Of a stretch of DNA of 64,000 nt, positions 1 to 7,990 are shown piece after piece. Each line of letters opens with the position of its first letter. The stretch's first letter is position 1. The translations under genes and the position numbers were made by a program. Source of the DNA: Methanocalculus chunghsingensis (lineage in GTDB: Archaea; Halobacteriota; Methanomicrobia; Methanomicrobiales; Methanocorpusculaceae); the NCBI RefSeq assembly GCF_018132105.1, contig NZ_JWHL01000008.1, positions 1-64,000 of the forward strand, written 5' to 3'. The notes beneath the pieces were generated by a model. That model did not search any database. It saw only the letters and a program-made list of their open reading frames with translations, and was not told where the DNA came from.

Positions 1-603
1 ATGAACGCTTGTACAGTTCAGTCCCCAGCCCCATGCCTCGGTACCGCCGGGATTAACGCATTTGATTGCATATCCCTTCGTCATACGGAGAAGCCATGCA
101 ATATATGCCGCGGTATTCTCGATCTCGCCGTTCTTGAGATACTCAAGGACGAACCAGTTGTTCCCAAAGACCGGGTACGCACCCTGGTCAAGGATCGGAG
201 TGTCCCGCATCTCTTCATGGACATGCCGTGCATAGAACGGGGGCATCGCCGCCTCCATGACGGTGGTGTATCCCATGTTCGCATACTCGTAGCCGGTCTT
301 GAAGACGGTCGGGACAGAGAACCCGCCCGACATCCTGCGGACACCGCGGCCAGGTTCATAGGTCGCCTGCTTCTTGTCTTCAGGGCGGAACCACCGGCCG
401 ACATTGACCTTTGGTCCGGCGACGTGGGCGTGGATATCCACACCCCCGGCCATCACGGTCTTGCCGGCAGCATCGATCACCTTTGCAGATGCACCGACAC
501 TCTCGACAATCTTGCCGTCTTTGATGGCGATGTCCTTCTTATCTCCGTTGATCCCCAGGACCGGGTCGAAGACAAAACCATTTTTGATGAGATATTCTGC
601 CAT
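1..603 (-). CDS. fwdA: Formylmethanofuran dehydrogenase subunit A (partial)
   Basis: This is the N-terminal 201 residues of the subunit that hydrolyses or forms the formyl group on methanofuran in the first step of CO2 reduction to methane. The frame starts at ATG 603 and runs off the left edge without a stop. The amidohydrolase metal motif DIHAH supplies His58 and His60. Lys181 in GYAIKCVNPGG sits where family members carry the carboxylated lysine of the dinuclear metal site. The gene lies 5 bases behind fwdB with a purine-rich AAGGGAG upstream, so it is probably co-transcribed and perhaps translationally coupled. The remaining two thirds of the protein are outside the window. Identification is firm. 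Confidence 0.95.
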   Translation of the reverse strand, partial: MAEYLIKNGFVFDPVLGINGDKKDIAIKDGKIVESVGASAKVIDAAGKTVMAGGVDIHAHVAGPKVNVGRWFRPEDKKQATYEPGRGVRRMSGGFSVPTVFKTGYEYANMGYTTVMEAAMPPFYARHVHEEMRDTPILDQGAYPVFGNNWFVLEYLKNGEIENTAAYIAWLLRMTKGYAIKCVNPGGTEAWGWGLNCTSVH

Positions 604-608
604 TGGTT

Positions 609-1922
609 CTACACTCCCTTGCATTTCCTGACTTCACCAAGGACCATCGTGAGGAACTCCTGGTCGGTGAGCATCCCTTCCGGCGGGTCAACGACTTTGC
701 GTGACTCGATCGGAACGTTATCCATCCGGTAACAGCAGCCGCCGACCTCGACACCGACGAAGGCGACCGGGACATGCAGTTTGCAGACCGCGGTCGTCGG
801 GGTGAGATGGGGGTCGATGGCAACCGATGGGAGCTGGGCAATCTTTTTGACCGAGCTGATCGGGAAGTGTGCACCGGGGTCAGACCCGAGGACGAAGACG
901 GCATCGAGTTCATCCCGGACAAGCAGATCGTTTGAACTGGTCTCGCCGGGGTTATATCGGGCGACACCACGGGAGAGATCGACACAGAACGGGAACCCGA
1001 ACTGCCAGCCGAGGACCTCGCCTGAGCCGGTGACGTTGTAGTGGCCCCGCATCGGCATAATGGCCGCTTTGGTATAGTCGTTTAAGTCACGGGTGACTGC
1101 GATTGCGATATCGATGTTATGGTTCTTGCCCAGTGACTGGGTGACACCCATCCCGAAATAGATGATCACAAACCTGCCGCTCTTTAAGAGGTCGGCTGCT
1201 TCGTAGATCTGGTCTTTGGGGATGCCTGCAACGAAATCCGGGAGTTTTTCGCCACGGAACGCGACACGGAGAGCTGAGAGGAGTTCGTAGTCACGACCCT
1301 GTTCAAGCTGGAGATGTGCATCGGCAAGGGATGCGGTATCTGTCTTGCGTGGGTCAACGACGATGACCTTTCTGCTCTTTGAGCCCTTTCCGGTGAAGAA
1401 TCCACGGGGATAGACCGAGTACCGGGACATGTGCCGTGGGTGGGCGTGTGCCGGGTTGCATCCCCAGAAGACGACACGGTCGGCACGGTTCATCGCTTCG
1501 CCGAGGGTGCAGGATGGAATCCCGACGTCCTGGACGGCGATGAGTGATGACCCGTGGCAGACGGTCGCGGTGTTGTCCACCATGCCGCCGACAGCTTCGG
1601 CGATCTCATGGCCGACACTCTGTGCCTCACAGGAGGTTGAGGACCAGCCATACATCAGGGGCTTCTTTGCGTCACAGAGGATTTTGGCGGTGTATTTTGC
1701 CGCCTCCTCGTAGGAGACGTCGGTCCAGTTGCCGTCGTCATCCTGCATCCGGGGCCGGGTGATCCGGTCTTCTGCCTGGGAATGAAGGAACTTCTCTGCA
1801 CCGATGGCACAGGCATGATAGACCTCTTTGATCTTCCTGCCGTCATCGGAGAGCTCGATCTCAAGATCGTCACAGAGTGTTCCGCAGAAGGTGCATATTA
1901 CGTCTGATACAATATTTGCCAT
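609..1922 (-). CDS. fwdB: Formylmethanofuran dehydrogenase subunit B
   Basis: This 437-residue protein is the molybdopterin (Mo or W) catalytic subunit that reduces CO2 to formate before FwdA transfers it to methanofuran. The N-terminal CTFCGTLC cluster motif (Cys10, Cys13, Cys17, probably with Cys38) binds a 4Fe-4S centre. Cys122 in TATVCHGSS is at the metal-ligand position that is Cys or Sec in the family, so this is a cysteine isoform. Length is normal for FwdB/FmdB. It is the first gene of the unit. It is preceded by a clear TATA box and a palindrome, and followed 5 bases later by fwdA. Whether it prefers tungsten or molybdenum cannot be told from sequence. Confidence 0.95.
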   Translation of the reverse strand: MANIVSDVICTFCGTLCDDLEIELSDDGRKIKEVYHACAIGAEKFLHSQAEDRITRPRMQDDDGNWTDVSYEEAAKYTAKILCDAKKPLMYGWSSTSCEAQSVGHEIAEAVGGMVDNTATVCHGSSLIAVQDVGIPSCTLGEAMNRADRVVFWGCNPAHAHPRHMSRYSVYPRGFFTGKGSKSRKVIVVDPRKTDTASLADAHLQLEQGRDYELLSALRVAFRGEKLPDFVAGIPKDQIYEAADLLKSGRFVIIYFGMGVTQSLGKNHNIDIAIAVTRDLNDYTKAAIMPMRGHYNVTGSGEVLGWQFGFPFCVDLSRGVARYNPGETSSNDLLVRDELDAVFVLGSDPGAHFPISSVKKIAQLPSVAIDPHLTPTTAVCKLHVPVAFVGVEVGGCCYRMDNVPIESRKVVDPPEGMLTDQEFLTMVLGEVRKCKGV

Positions 1923-2010
1923 AGACTTTCCTCACATCCAGGACCGGCCCAAAAAAAACAGAGAGCAGATGGTGCTCATGACCCGGAACTCCCCGGAGAC
2001 TGGACCTGGC

Positions 2011-2067
2011 ATATGTTCGTAACCCAACGAACTGTAAGGATATAGACGAACTAAAAATATTTAAAAC
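2011..2067 (-). promoter_or_regulatory. fwd operon promoter with palindromic operator candidate
   Basis: On the minus strand an A/T-rich box (TTTAAATATTTTTA, 2053-2066) looks like a TATA element. It predicts a transcription start near 2030 and a leader of about 105 bases before fwdB. Immediately downstream lies a perfect inverted repeat GTTCGT-aaccca-ACGAAC (2015-2032), and a third ACGAAC copy at 2046-2051 abuts the TATA box. The arrangement suits a repressor site over the start point. The factor is unknown. Confidence 0.55.
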
Positions 2068-2101
2068 CTTGTATGAGGGCAGAAGAGAGATTGGGGGGTG
2101 A

Positions 2102-2347
2102 TCACCGCTCTTCGCGGTCCATCCGGATTGCCTTTTTGGGGCATTCCTGGGCACAGATCCCACATCCTTTGCAGAACTCAAGATCGATCTCAAGATCGGC
2201 ATCGATGCAGGCGTCAGGGCAGTACATCGCACAGAGGCCGCAGGCATTGCATGCCTCGCGATCGACCACCGGCCGGAATGTCCGCCATGTTCCGGTCTTT
2301 CCTGCAGCTCCCTTCCGGGGCCTGCTCATCGCAACAGGGTCACTCAT
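2102..2347 (-). CDS. porD: Pyruvate:ferredoxin oxidoreductase delta (ferredoxin) subunit
   Basis: This is an 81-residue ferredoxin-type subunit that carries electrons from the thiamine-diphosphate centre of pyruvate synthase to soluble ferredoxin. Two 4Fe-4S motifs are visible, CNACGLCAMYCP and CKGCGICAQECP, separated by an acidic stretch. The short basic N-terminal extension (about 30 residues) is typical of PorD. It is the last gene of the porBACD cluster. Its ATG overlaps the stop of porC by 4 bases, indicating coupled translation. Downstream on its strand the sequence becomes A/T-rich within about 35 bases, where the fwd promoter begins. Confidence 0.93.
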   Translation of the reverse strand: MSDPVAMSRPRKGAAGKTGTWRTFRPVVDREACNACGLCAMYCPDACIDADLEIDLEFCKGCGICAQECPKKAIRMDREER

Positions 2348-2871
2348 AGCGTCAACTCCTCATATGCAGCCTCAGCCGCCTTCACGTTCCGCTCATCCGT
2401 AAACATATCACGGATCGCGGTAAGCGCAGATTCATGGGTGATGAGACCCATCTTTGCAATCGCCCCAAGAACAGGGGTATTTAGGATCGGGCTCCCCGCG
2501 ACGACAAGATCCACGGAGAGGGCAATTCCGGTGAGATCGATTGTCATAACCTCAACCCCGGGGAGATCAACCGGATGCGGGCTGTTGATGAGAACACGGC
2601 CGCCTGGCTTCATCCCCTGAAGGACATCGACCGCATCCATGATGCTTGCATCAAGGACGATGACGAGATCAGGGGATCGGATCTGGGAGTAGATCTTGAT
2701 GGTATGATCATCGATACGGACAAACGAGACGACAGGAGCACCACGTCGTTCGGCACCATAGAACGGGGCGGCTGTTGCATGCTTTTTGTCGAGGAAGGCC
2801 GCCATCGCTATGAGACGGGCGGCAGTGACACCACCCTGTCCACCACGCGAATGGATCCGGATCTCATACAT
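2344..2871 (-). CDS. porC: Pyruvate:ferredoxin oxidoreductase gamma subunit
   Basis: This 175-residue gamma subunit contributes to the CoA-side architecture of the heterotetrameric pyruvate synthase. The N-terminal signature RIHSRGGQGGVTAARL is diagnostic of the 2-oxoacid oxidoreductase gamma domain. FYGAERRGAPV follows, as in pyruvate-type enzymes. The stop and start codons of neighbours overlap (1 base with porA, 4 with porD), so the four subunits form one tight operon. In methanogens the enzyme works in the direction acetyl-CoA plus CO2 to pyruvate for biosynthesis. Confidence 0.93.
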   Translation of the reverse strand: MYEIRIHSRGGQGGVTAARLIAMAAFLDKKHATAAPFYGAERRGAPVVSFVRIDDHTIKIYSQIRSPDLVIVLDASIMDAVDVLQGMKPGGRVLINSPHPVDLPGVEVMTIDLTGIALSVDLVVAGSPILNTPVLGAIAKMGLITHESALTAIRDMFTDERNVKAAEAAYEELTL

Positions 2872-3980
2872 CAGGCATCAACCCCGAACCAGAACTCTTC
2901 ACCCATCCGGCGATCCCTGACAAAACCGGCGATATCATCATAGGTGACCTCCTGGCCGCCAAGTCCGGCGACGACCGAGTAGATCGAGGCACCCGGATAC
3001 TTCGAGCGGATCTCAGAAGAGAGGACCCCGCCGTACCCGAATGAGTACCCCCGATCCAGGACGACGAGATCGCGTCCCCCGATATCAAGGTCAGGGAATG
3101 GCCTGAACCAGCGGATTCTCATGGAGCCTGCCTTGATACCAGCGTCCCTGAGGATATCGACTGCCACTTCGGCCTCTTTGCCAAGTGTCCCGAGTGCGAC
3201 GATGAGCACCTCGGCATCCTCGCATCGGTACTCCTCGGTCGGGCCATATTTCCGCCCGAACTGTCTGAAGAACTCCTCCTCCGCATCCCGGATGACAGCC
3301 GGCGAATTGCGCATCGCCCGCTCGATCTCCCACCGGAACCTGAAATGATCGTTTGGCCCGGTCATTGCACCATAGCCTGCCGGGTTCTCCGGATCGATCC
3401 TGTGGGGGAGCCGCATCGGAGGAATATAGTCTCCAGGCTCCACCGTCTCAAGTGACTGCATGATATGGGAGAGGACAAAACCATCGAGATTCACCATCAC
3501 CGGGAGGAGGATATCATTGTTCTCTGCAATACGGAATGCCATCAGGGTGGTATCATACGCCTCCTGAACATCGCCGACGAAGAACTGAAGCCATCCGGTG
3601 TCTCGTTGTGAGAAGGCATCGGTATGTTCTGCCCAGACATTCCATCCGGGACCGAGGGAGCGGTTGATGTTTGCCATCACGATGGGAAGGCGGGCACCTG
3701 CAGCCCAGTGGAGCATCTCATGCATATAGAGAAGCCCATGGGAGCTGGTCGCCGTGAAAGAACGGACACCGGTTATTGAGGCCCCGATACAGGCGGTCAT
3801 CGCCGAGTGTTCGCTCTCTACCGGAATATACCGGGCATCCATCTCACCTGCAGTAACATACTCTGCGATCTGCTCGACCACCTCGGTCTGGGGGGTGATC
3901 GGGTATGCCGCAACAACGGCGGGCTTTGCCGCTTTCACGGCAGCCGCAACCGCCTTGTTCCCTGTTGCTATCGTCAGCAT
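2871..3980 (-). CDS. porA: Pyruvate:ferredoxin oxidoreductase alpha subunit
   Basis: This is the 369-residue alpha subunit. The AAYPITPQTEVVE motif near residues 24-36 is the pyruvate-oxidoreductase signature, and the GARLPIVMANINRSLGPGWN region matches domain I of the family. Near residue 250 the chain enters the C-terminal transketolase-like domain (DAEVLIVALGTLGKEA). The start overlaps the porB stop by 7 bases. The substrate call (pyruvate rather than 2-oxoglutarate or 2-oxoisovalerate) rests on the YPITPQTE motif and on having separate alpha, beta, gamma and delta chains. Confidence 0.94.
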   Translation of the reverse strand: MLTIATGNKAVAAAVKAAKPAVVAAYPITPQTEVVEQIAEYVTAGEMDARYIPVESEHSAMTACIGASITGVRSFTATSSHGLLYMHEMLHWAAGARLPIVMANINRSLGPGWNVWAEHTDAFSQRDTGWLQFFVGDVQEAYDTTLMAFRIAENNDILLPVMVNLDGFVLSHIMQSLETVEPGDYIPPMRLPHRIDPENPAGYGAMTGPNDHFRFRWEIERAMRNSPAVIRDAEEEFFRQFGRKYGPTEEYRCEDAEVLIVALGTLGKEAEVAVDILRDAGIKAGSMRIRWFRPFPDLDIGGRDLVVLDRGYSFGYGGVLSSEIRSKYPGASIYSVVAGLGGQEVTYDDIAGFVRDRRMGEEFWFGVDA

Positions 3981-4855
3981 TCTCCTGCCTCCTCTTTCGC
4001 AAGCATGGCGAGATTCTTCCCGAGCTGCTGCTCAAGTTCATTCACCTGCTTCTCTGTGATCCCCTTGAACCGACCCTGAAGCGAGAGATACTCCTTCAGC
4101 GGGAGCCGCTTCTTCATCACAGCCCTGGAGGGGCCATTAATGGTAAGTTCCCCGTACTTCCTCTCCCATAGGACCCACATGCCGGTCTTCACCGCCATCT
4201 TCCCGACCGTCACCGGCATATCAGAGGGGATACGCCAGCCCGGCGGGCAGGGAACAAGGATATGAATGAACGAGGGGCCGGGCGTGGCAAGGGCGGTCTT
4301 CACCTTCTCAAAGAGATCCTTTGGATGTGCCGCAGATGCCGTCGCCTGGTAGGGGATGTTATGAGCGGCAATGATCCGATCGATATCCTTCTTCGTATCG
4401 GTCTTTCCACCCGGTGTCGTCGTCGTCCGTGCCCCTATCGGGGTTGCACCCGACCGCTGCATCCCGGTGTTTCCATATGCCTCATTATCATAGCAGATGT
4501 AGAGGAAGTTGGTGCCACGTTCAAGTGCACCCGATAGTGCCTGGATACCAATATCCACTGTTCCACCATCGCCCGCAAAGACGATGACGTTCGTCTTCTT
4601 TCCTTCACTCGCAAACGCTTCGCTCATTCCTGATGCACATGCCGCCGCAGCAGCAAATGCGATATTATACACAGGAACAGCAAATGCGGTATTTGGGTAT
4701 ATTCCCTGCAGAACACTTGTACAGCATGCCGGAACGACAAGCACCGTATCTGGTCCGGCCGCCTTGAGCACATACCTGAGTGCAAGCGCTGCGCTGCACC
4801 CGGCACAGGCCGTCGTGCATTTGAGGAGGTATTCATCCTCTGGTATCTCAGCCAT
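3974..4855 (-). CDS. porB: Pyruvate:ferredoxin oxidoreductase beta (TPP-binding) subunit
   Basis: This 293-residue beta subunit binds thiamine diphosphate and a 4Fe-4S cluster. The TPP motif GDGGTVDIG is near residue 94 and ends in the usual Asn-containing stretch (NEAYGNTGMQRSG). Cysteines in CTTACAGCS near the N-terminus, and one further on, are the expected cluster ligands. It is the first gene of the operon here (order B-A-C-D). The gene start lies 56 bases after the downstream archaellin stop, so the operon may have its own promoter in that gap. No strong TATA box was found there. Confidence 0.94.
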   Translation of the reverse strand: MAEIPEDEYLLKCTTACAGCSAALALRYVLKAAGPDTVLVVPACCTSVLQGIYPNTAFAVPVYNIAFAAAAACASGMSEAFASEGKKTNVIVFAGDGGTVDIGIQALSGALERGTNFLYICYDNEAYGNTGMQRSGATPIGARTTTTPGGKTDTKKDIDRIIAAHNIPYQATASAAHPKDLFEKVKTALATPGPSFIHILVPCPPGWRIPSDMPVTVGKMAVKTGMWVLWERKYGELTINGPSRAVMKKRLPLKEYLSLQGRFKGITEKQVNELEQQLGKNLAMLAKEEAGEC

Positions 4856-4911
4856 CCGAATCAGGGTACGTTTGTCATTCCTTTATAATGAGGCTTCGGG
4901 TTTGCGCATCA

Positions 4912-5481
4912 TCAGCCGACCCTGGTATATCTGGTTATGGCTGGTGGAAAAAGGAAAGGGATATGAAGAGGATAAACACCTGGTGCGATGATCTCGACGG
5001 TGAACCGTGACCCCGGAGAGAGATCCCGCGACATGCCGGGTTTCACCATAAAGACGACCACCTCGCCGGGTTCAAGGATTGGATTCTGATCATCGCGTAT
5101 CGGGCGGATGATCGAGAAGCGGGGAGTGGCAGGGGAAGAGGTGAAGAGGGGATCATGCGCATACATCTCTTCGTAATGGTAAAACCCTCTGAACCTGATG
5201 GAGACGGTCCTGAGATCAACCGGACGGGATCCCGGCGTCAGCTGGACCGGGATCTCAAGGTGTTCAGCCCATCTCAGATCATTATTCGTATCAACCGCAA
5301 AGATGCTTCCTGCCAGAACAAAGCCCGAGTTTCCCCGGTGAACACCCTCGATAACCTCTGTTCCGACATTCTGTGAGATTGAGAAGCCTGCGGCAAGGAT
5401 GATCTGTGAAAAGACGGCGGCGATGACGACGAAGGCGATCAGGACGACTGCAGCTTCAAGGCCGGTGAAACCGTCCTCCAC
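4912..5481 (-). CDS. Archaellin-like protein (second of a pair)
   Basis: This 189-residue protein has a class III (type IV pilin-like) signal. A short charged leader ending in Gly precedes FTGLEAAVVLIAFVVIAAVFS, the archaellin core helix that polymerises the archaellum filament after prearchaellin peptidase cleavage. The C-terminal part is a beta-rich outer domain. The start is GTG at 5481, directly abutting the TGA of the preceding archaellin gene, so the two are surely co-transcribed. No other archaellum genes (flaI, flaJ, flaH) lie in the window. A minor archaellin or a pilin role is possible. Confidence 0.85.
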   Translation of the reverse strand: MEDGFTGLEAAVVLIAFVVIAAVFSQIILAAGFSISQNVGTEVIEGVHRGNSGFVLAGSIFAVDTNNDLRWAEHLEIPVQLTPGSRPVDLRTVSIRFRGFYHYEEMYAHDPLFTSSPATPRFSIIRPIRDDQNPILEPGEVVVFMVKPGMSRDLSPGSRFTVEIIAPGVYPLHIPFLFPPAITRYTRVG

Positions 5482-6036
5482 TCATCCCACCTCATAGCGT
5501 TTGTTCCCAAGGAGCGTACCCGGAACGGTGCATGGTATGTTGACCGGCACCCCGCGGGGTGGAATGATGGTGAGGGTGAAGTCATCTCCGGTGGAGAGGC
5601 CCGCATCAGTGATGGTCAGTCTGACGCTGAGGAGTTCCCCACGGGAGAGGAGTCCCTCAGCCGATCCCCCGGATGGCCACCTGAGTTGAAGATCCGTATC
5701 CGGGACCTGGTAGATCATCCCGGTTGTATGGAGCGAGTAGTGGATACCCGAGATGGCAGCCTCCCCTCCGATAACCTCGCAGAAGAAACTGAGTGATTCC
5801 GGATTGGAAAATGCATCGGTCTTCAGAATAACCGATCCGGCCACCATCACCGAAGAGGGGGTTGTCCCGGCATCCGAGGTGACCTGGCGCGCCTTCTCGG
5901 TTGCATAAAAGCCTGATCCGAGGAGAGCATATGAAAAAACTGCCGCAACGACGACAAAGGCGATCAGAATGACCGCCGCCTCAAGGCCGGTGAATGCCTC
6001 TTCATCGTGTATAACAGAGAACAACCCTGACATCAC
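5482..6036 (-). CDS. Archaellin-like protein (first of a pair)
   Basis: This is a 184-residue archaellin. A 15-residue leader ending DEEA precedes FTGLEAAVILIAFVVVAAVFS, the hydrophobic assembly helix. The next segment (YALLGSGFYATEKARQ) matches the conserved helix end of Methanomicrobiales archaellins. It lies immediately upstream of the second archaellin with no spacer. The gap to the ABC permease gene stop (6037-6134) contains the likely promoter, with an AACTATTATC stretch on the minus strand. Length is in the usual range for archaellins of this order. The pair could form a mixed filament. Confidence 0.87.
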   Translation of the reverse strand: MMSGLFSVIHDEEAFTGLEAAVILIAFVVVAAVFSYALLGSGFYATEKARQVTSDAGTTPSSVMVAGSVILKTDAFSNPESLSFFCEVIGGEAAISGIHYSLHTTGMIYQVPDTDLQLRWPSGGSAEGLLSRGELLSVRLTITDAGLSTGDDFTLTIIPPRGVPVNIPCTVPGTLLGNKRYEVG

Positions 6037-6134
6037 CTCCGGCGGGCTCAGCCAGCCATCTGATCATCGGAGAATCCGGTAGTACATTCTGGAAAAAGAA
6101 GAGATAATAGTTGTGGATTTATCCAGGCGACCGT

Positions 6135-7322
6135 TCATTCATGCCGGAGCGCTTCGATCGGATCAGCTTCGGATGCCTTCCATGCCGGATACAATCCGGA
6201 AAGGATCGACGTCCCTACGCCAAAGACCATCCCGATCGGGATGTAAATGAGGCTTGACGGGGCGAGGAGATAGCTGGTATCCTCAAGCATCACAAGGAGT
6301 GCAAGGTATCCTCCGGCAACCGAGAGGATGCCCCCGATAATCGATCCCGCAACACCGAGGAGGAGCGACTCATAGAAGAACATACGCCTGATCTCCCGCC
6401 TGAGGGCACCGATGGAACGGAGTACCCCGATCTCCCGGTACCGCTCCATCACCGACATCATCATGACATTGAAGATGGAGACCCCTGCCACAATGAGGGA
6501 GATTCCACCGATAGCGATGGTGAAGGTCGAGATCCTGCCGAATGTCTCGAGGATGGTCGCGAGGATGGCGCGGGTATCATAGACATCCACCTCCGTCTCC
6601 CTCCGGTTCAGTGAGGTCTCGATAGAGCTCTTCACCGCTTCGATCTCCTCAAGATCACGCACCTTCACGATGACCCGATCATACCCGGAGGGCTCATACC
6701 GGTTCTCATACCATCTCTCAGAGACGACGATGGCACTGTCGGTGTTGATGTCAAACCCCATGCCCCGCTCCTCCAGAACCCCGGTCACCCTGACCGGCTG
6801 TTCATCAGAGCCGACCAGGATCCTGCTCCCGACCTTCAGCGAGTAGGTCTCTGCAAGGAGGGCCCCGATCATCGCACCTGATGATCCCCGCAGGTACTGG
6901 CCATCCTCCCGTTCAAGAAGTAGCGGAATATCGGCTGTCCGCATCCCATAGATGGGGGCGAATCCTGTCTCAGCCCCGATCCTGATCCGTTCACCCCCTG
7001 AATAGATCGGGATGACGGTATGAGGAACGGATGCACGGGTGATCCGCTCAAGCTGCCGGGAAGTGATTGTATCATCCGATGATATCCCGGCGCCACCAGG
7101 CCCGCCACCCATACCGCTCCCGCCGCTATGGGGGACGACGACGATCGTATCGCCGACCGTCGTCAGGTCTTCTGAGATGGAGAGGACAAGGGAGGAGCCG
7201 AGGATACCCATCGAGGTGATCGCAACCACACCGATGATGATCCCAAGCATCGCCAGAAGTGACCGAAGCCAGTGCAGACGAAGGTTCCGGATCGCGAAGA
7301 GGAAGAAGATCGGGCGGTTCAT
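6135..7322 (-). CDS. MacB-like ABC transporter permease
   Basis: This 395-residue FtsX/MacB-type permease has the usual layout: one N-terminal membrane helix (about residues 17-40), a large extracytoplasmic MacB_PCD domain (about 45-250), and three C-terminal helices starting near residue 270. Conserved RYREIGVLRSIGALRREI precedes the third helix, and SGLYPAWKASEADPIEALRHE is the typical family C-terminus. It is the last gene of a four-gene unit; its ATG overlaps the ATPase stop by 4 bases. Such permeases act as mechanotransmission machines for lipoprotein or peptide export rather than classic uptake. The substrate is unknown. Confidence 0.93.
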   Translation of the reverse strand: MNRPIFFLFAIRNLRLHWLRSLLAMLGIIIGVVAITSMGILGSSLVLSISEDLTTVGDTIVVVPHSGGSGMGGGPGGAGISSDDTITSRQLERITRASVPHTVIPIYSGGERIRIGAETGFAPIYGMRTADIPLLLEREDGQYLRGSSGAMIGALLAETYSLKVGSRILVGSDEQPVRVTGVLEERGMGFDINTDSAIVVSERWYENRYEPSGYDRVIVKVRDLEEIEAVKSSIETSLNRRETEVDVYDTRAILATILETFGRISTFTIAIGGISLIVAGVSIFNVMMMSVMERYREIGVLRSIGALRREIRRMFFYESLLLGVAGSIIGGILSVAGGYLALLVMLEDTSYLLAPSSLIYIPIGMVFGVGTSILSGLYPAWKASEADPIEALRHE

Positions 7323-7990
7323 GCAATCCTCCCGTCAACGATCCGGATGACGCGGTCAGCATACTCCGAGAGGGTTGGATCATGGGTCACCATGATGATC
7401 GTCTTCCCCTCCTCCTTCTGGAGGCGGACGAGGAGATCCATGATCTGCGCACCGGTCTTCGTATCGAGATTTCCTGTCGGCTCATCCGCAAGCAGAACCT
7501 CAGGATCATTGATGAGGGCACGGGCGATTGCAACCCGCTGCTGCTGGCCGCCGGAGAGTTCTGCAGGGGTATGATCGAGGCGATCGACCTCAATGCCGAC
7601 CTCGGCAAGGATATTCATGCACCGGTCGGTGCATCCCGGATCACCCCCTTTCAGGATCAGGGGAAGCCGGACATTTTCTATCGCTGAAAGAAGGGGGATT
7701 AAGTTAAACTGCTGGAAGATGAAACCGAGGTGCTCACGCCGGAGCATCGTCAGTTCATCATCGGTCATCTCCCCGATATTTCTCTCCCCGATGAAGACCT
7801 GGCCTTTTGTCGGGGTGTCGAGGCACCCCATCATATTCAGGAGAGTTGATTTTCCGGATCCGGACGGCCCCATCACTGCGATGAACTCCCCCTCCTCGAT
7901 CGAGAGGGTGACATTGTCGAGGGCGGTGACATCCCCACTCCTGAGAGAGTAGATCTTTGAGACGTCCAGAAACCGGATCGCGGGTGTCAT
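7319..7990 (-). CDS. ABC transporter ATP-binding protein (MacB/LolD type)
   Basis: This 223-residue ATPase shows Walker A GPSGSGKST (about residues 40-48), a Q-loop in FIFQQFNLIP, signature LSGGQQQR, Walker B VLLADEP and the H-loop MVTHDP. The spacing and the NLDTKTG motif place it in the LolD/MacB subfamily, the partner of the permease just downstream. Both ends overlap neighbours by 4 bases. It powers the membrane complex from the cytoplasmic side. Confidence 0.94.
   Translation of the reverse strand: MTPAIRFLDVSKIYSLRSGDVTALDNVTLSIEEGEFIAVMGPSGSGKSTLLNMMGCLDTPTKGQVFIGERNIGEMTDDELTMLRREHLGFIFQQFNLIPLLSAIENVRLPLILKGGDPGCTDRCMNILAEVGIEVDRLDHTPAELSGGQQQRVAIARALINDPEVLLADEPTGNLDTKTGAQIMDLLVRLQKEEGKTIIMVTHDPTLSEYADRVIRIVDGRIA

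Noticed and set aside
1-732. 243-residue plus-strand frame at the left edge
   Set aside because: It lies opposite fwdA and the end of fwdB, whose motifs are unmistakable, and its protein has no recognisable features.
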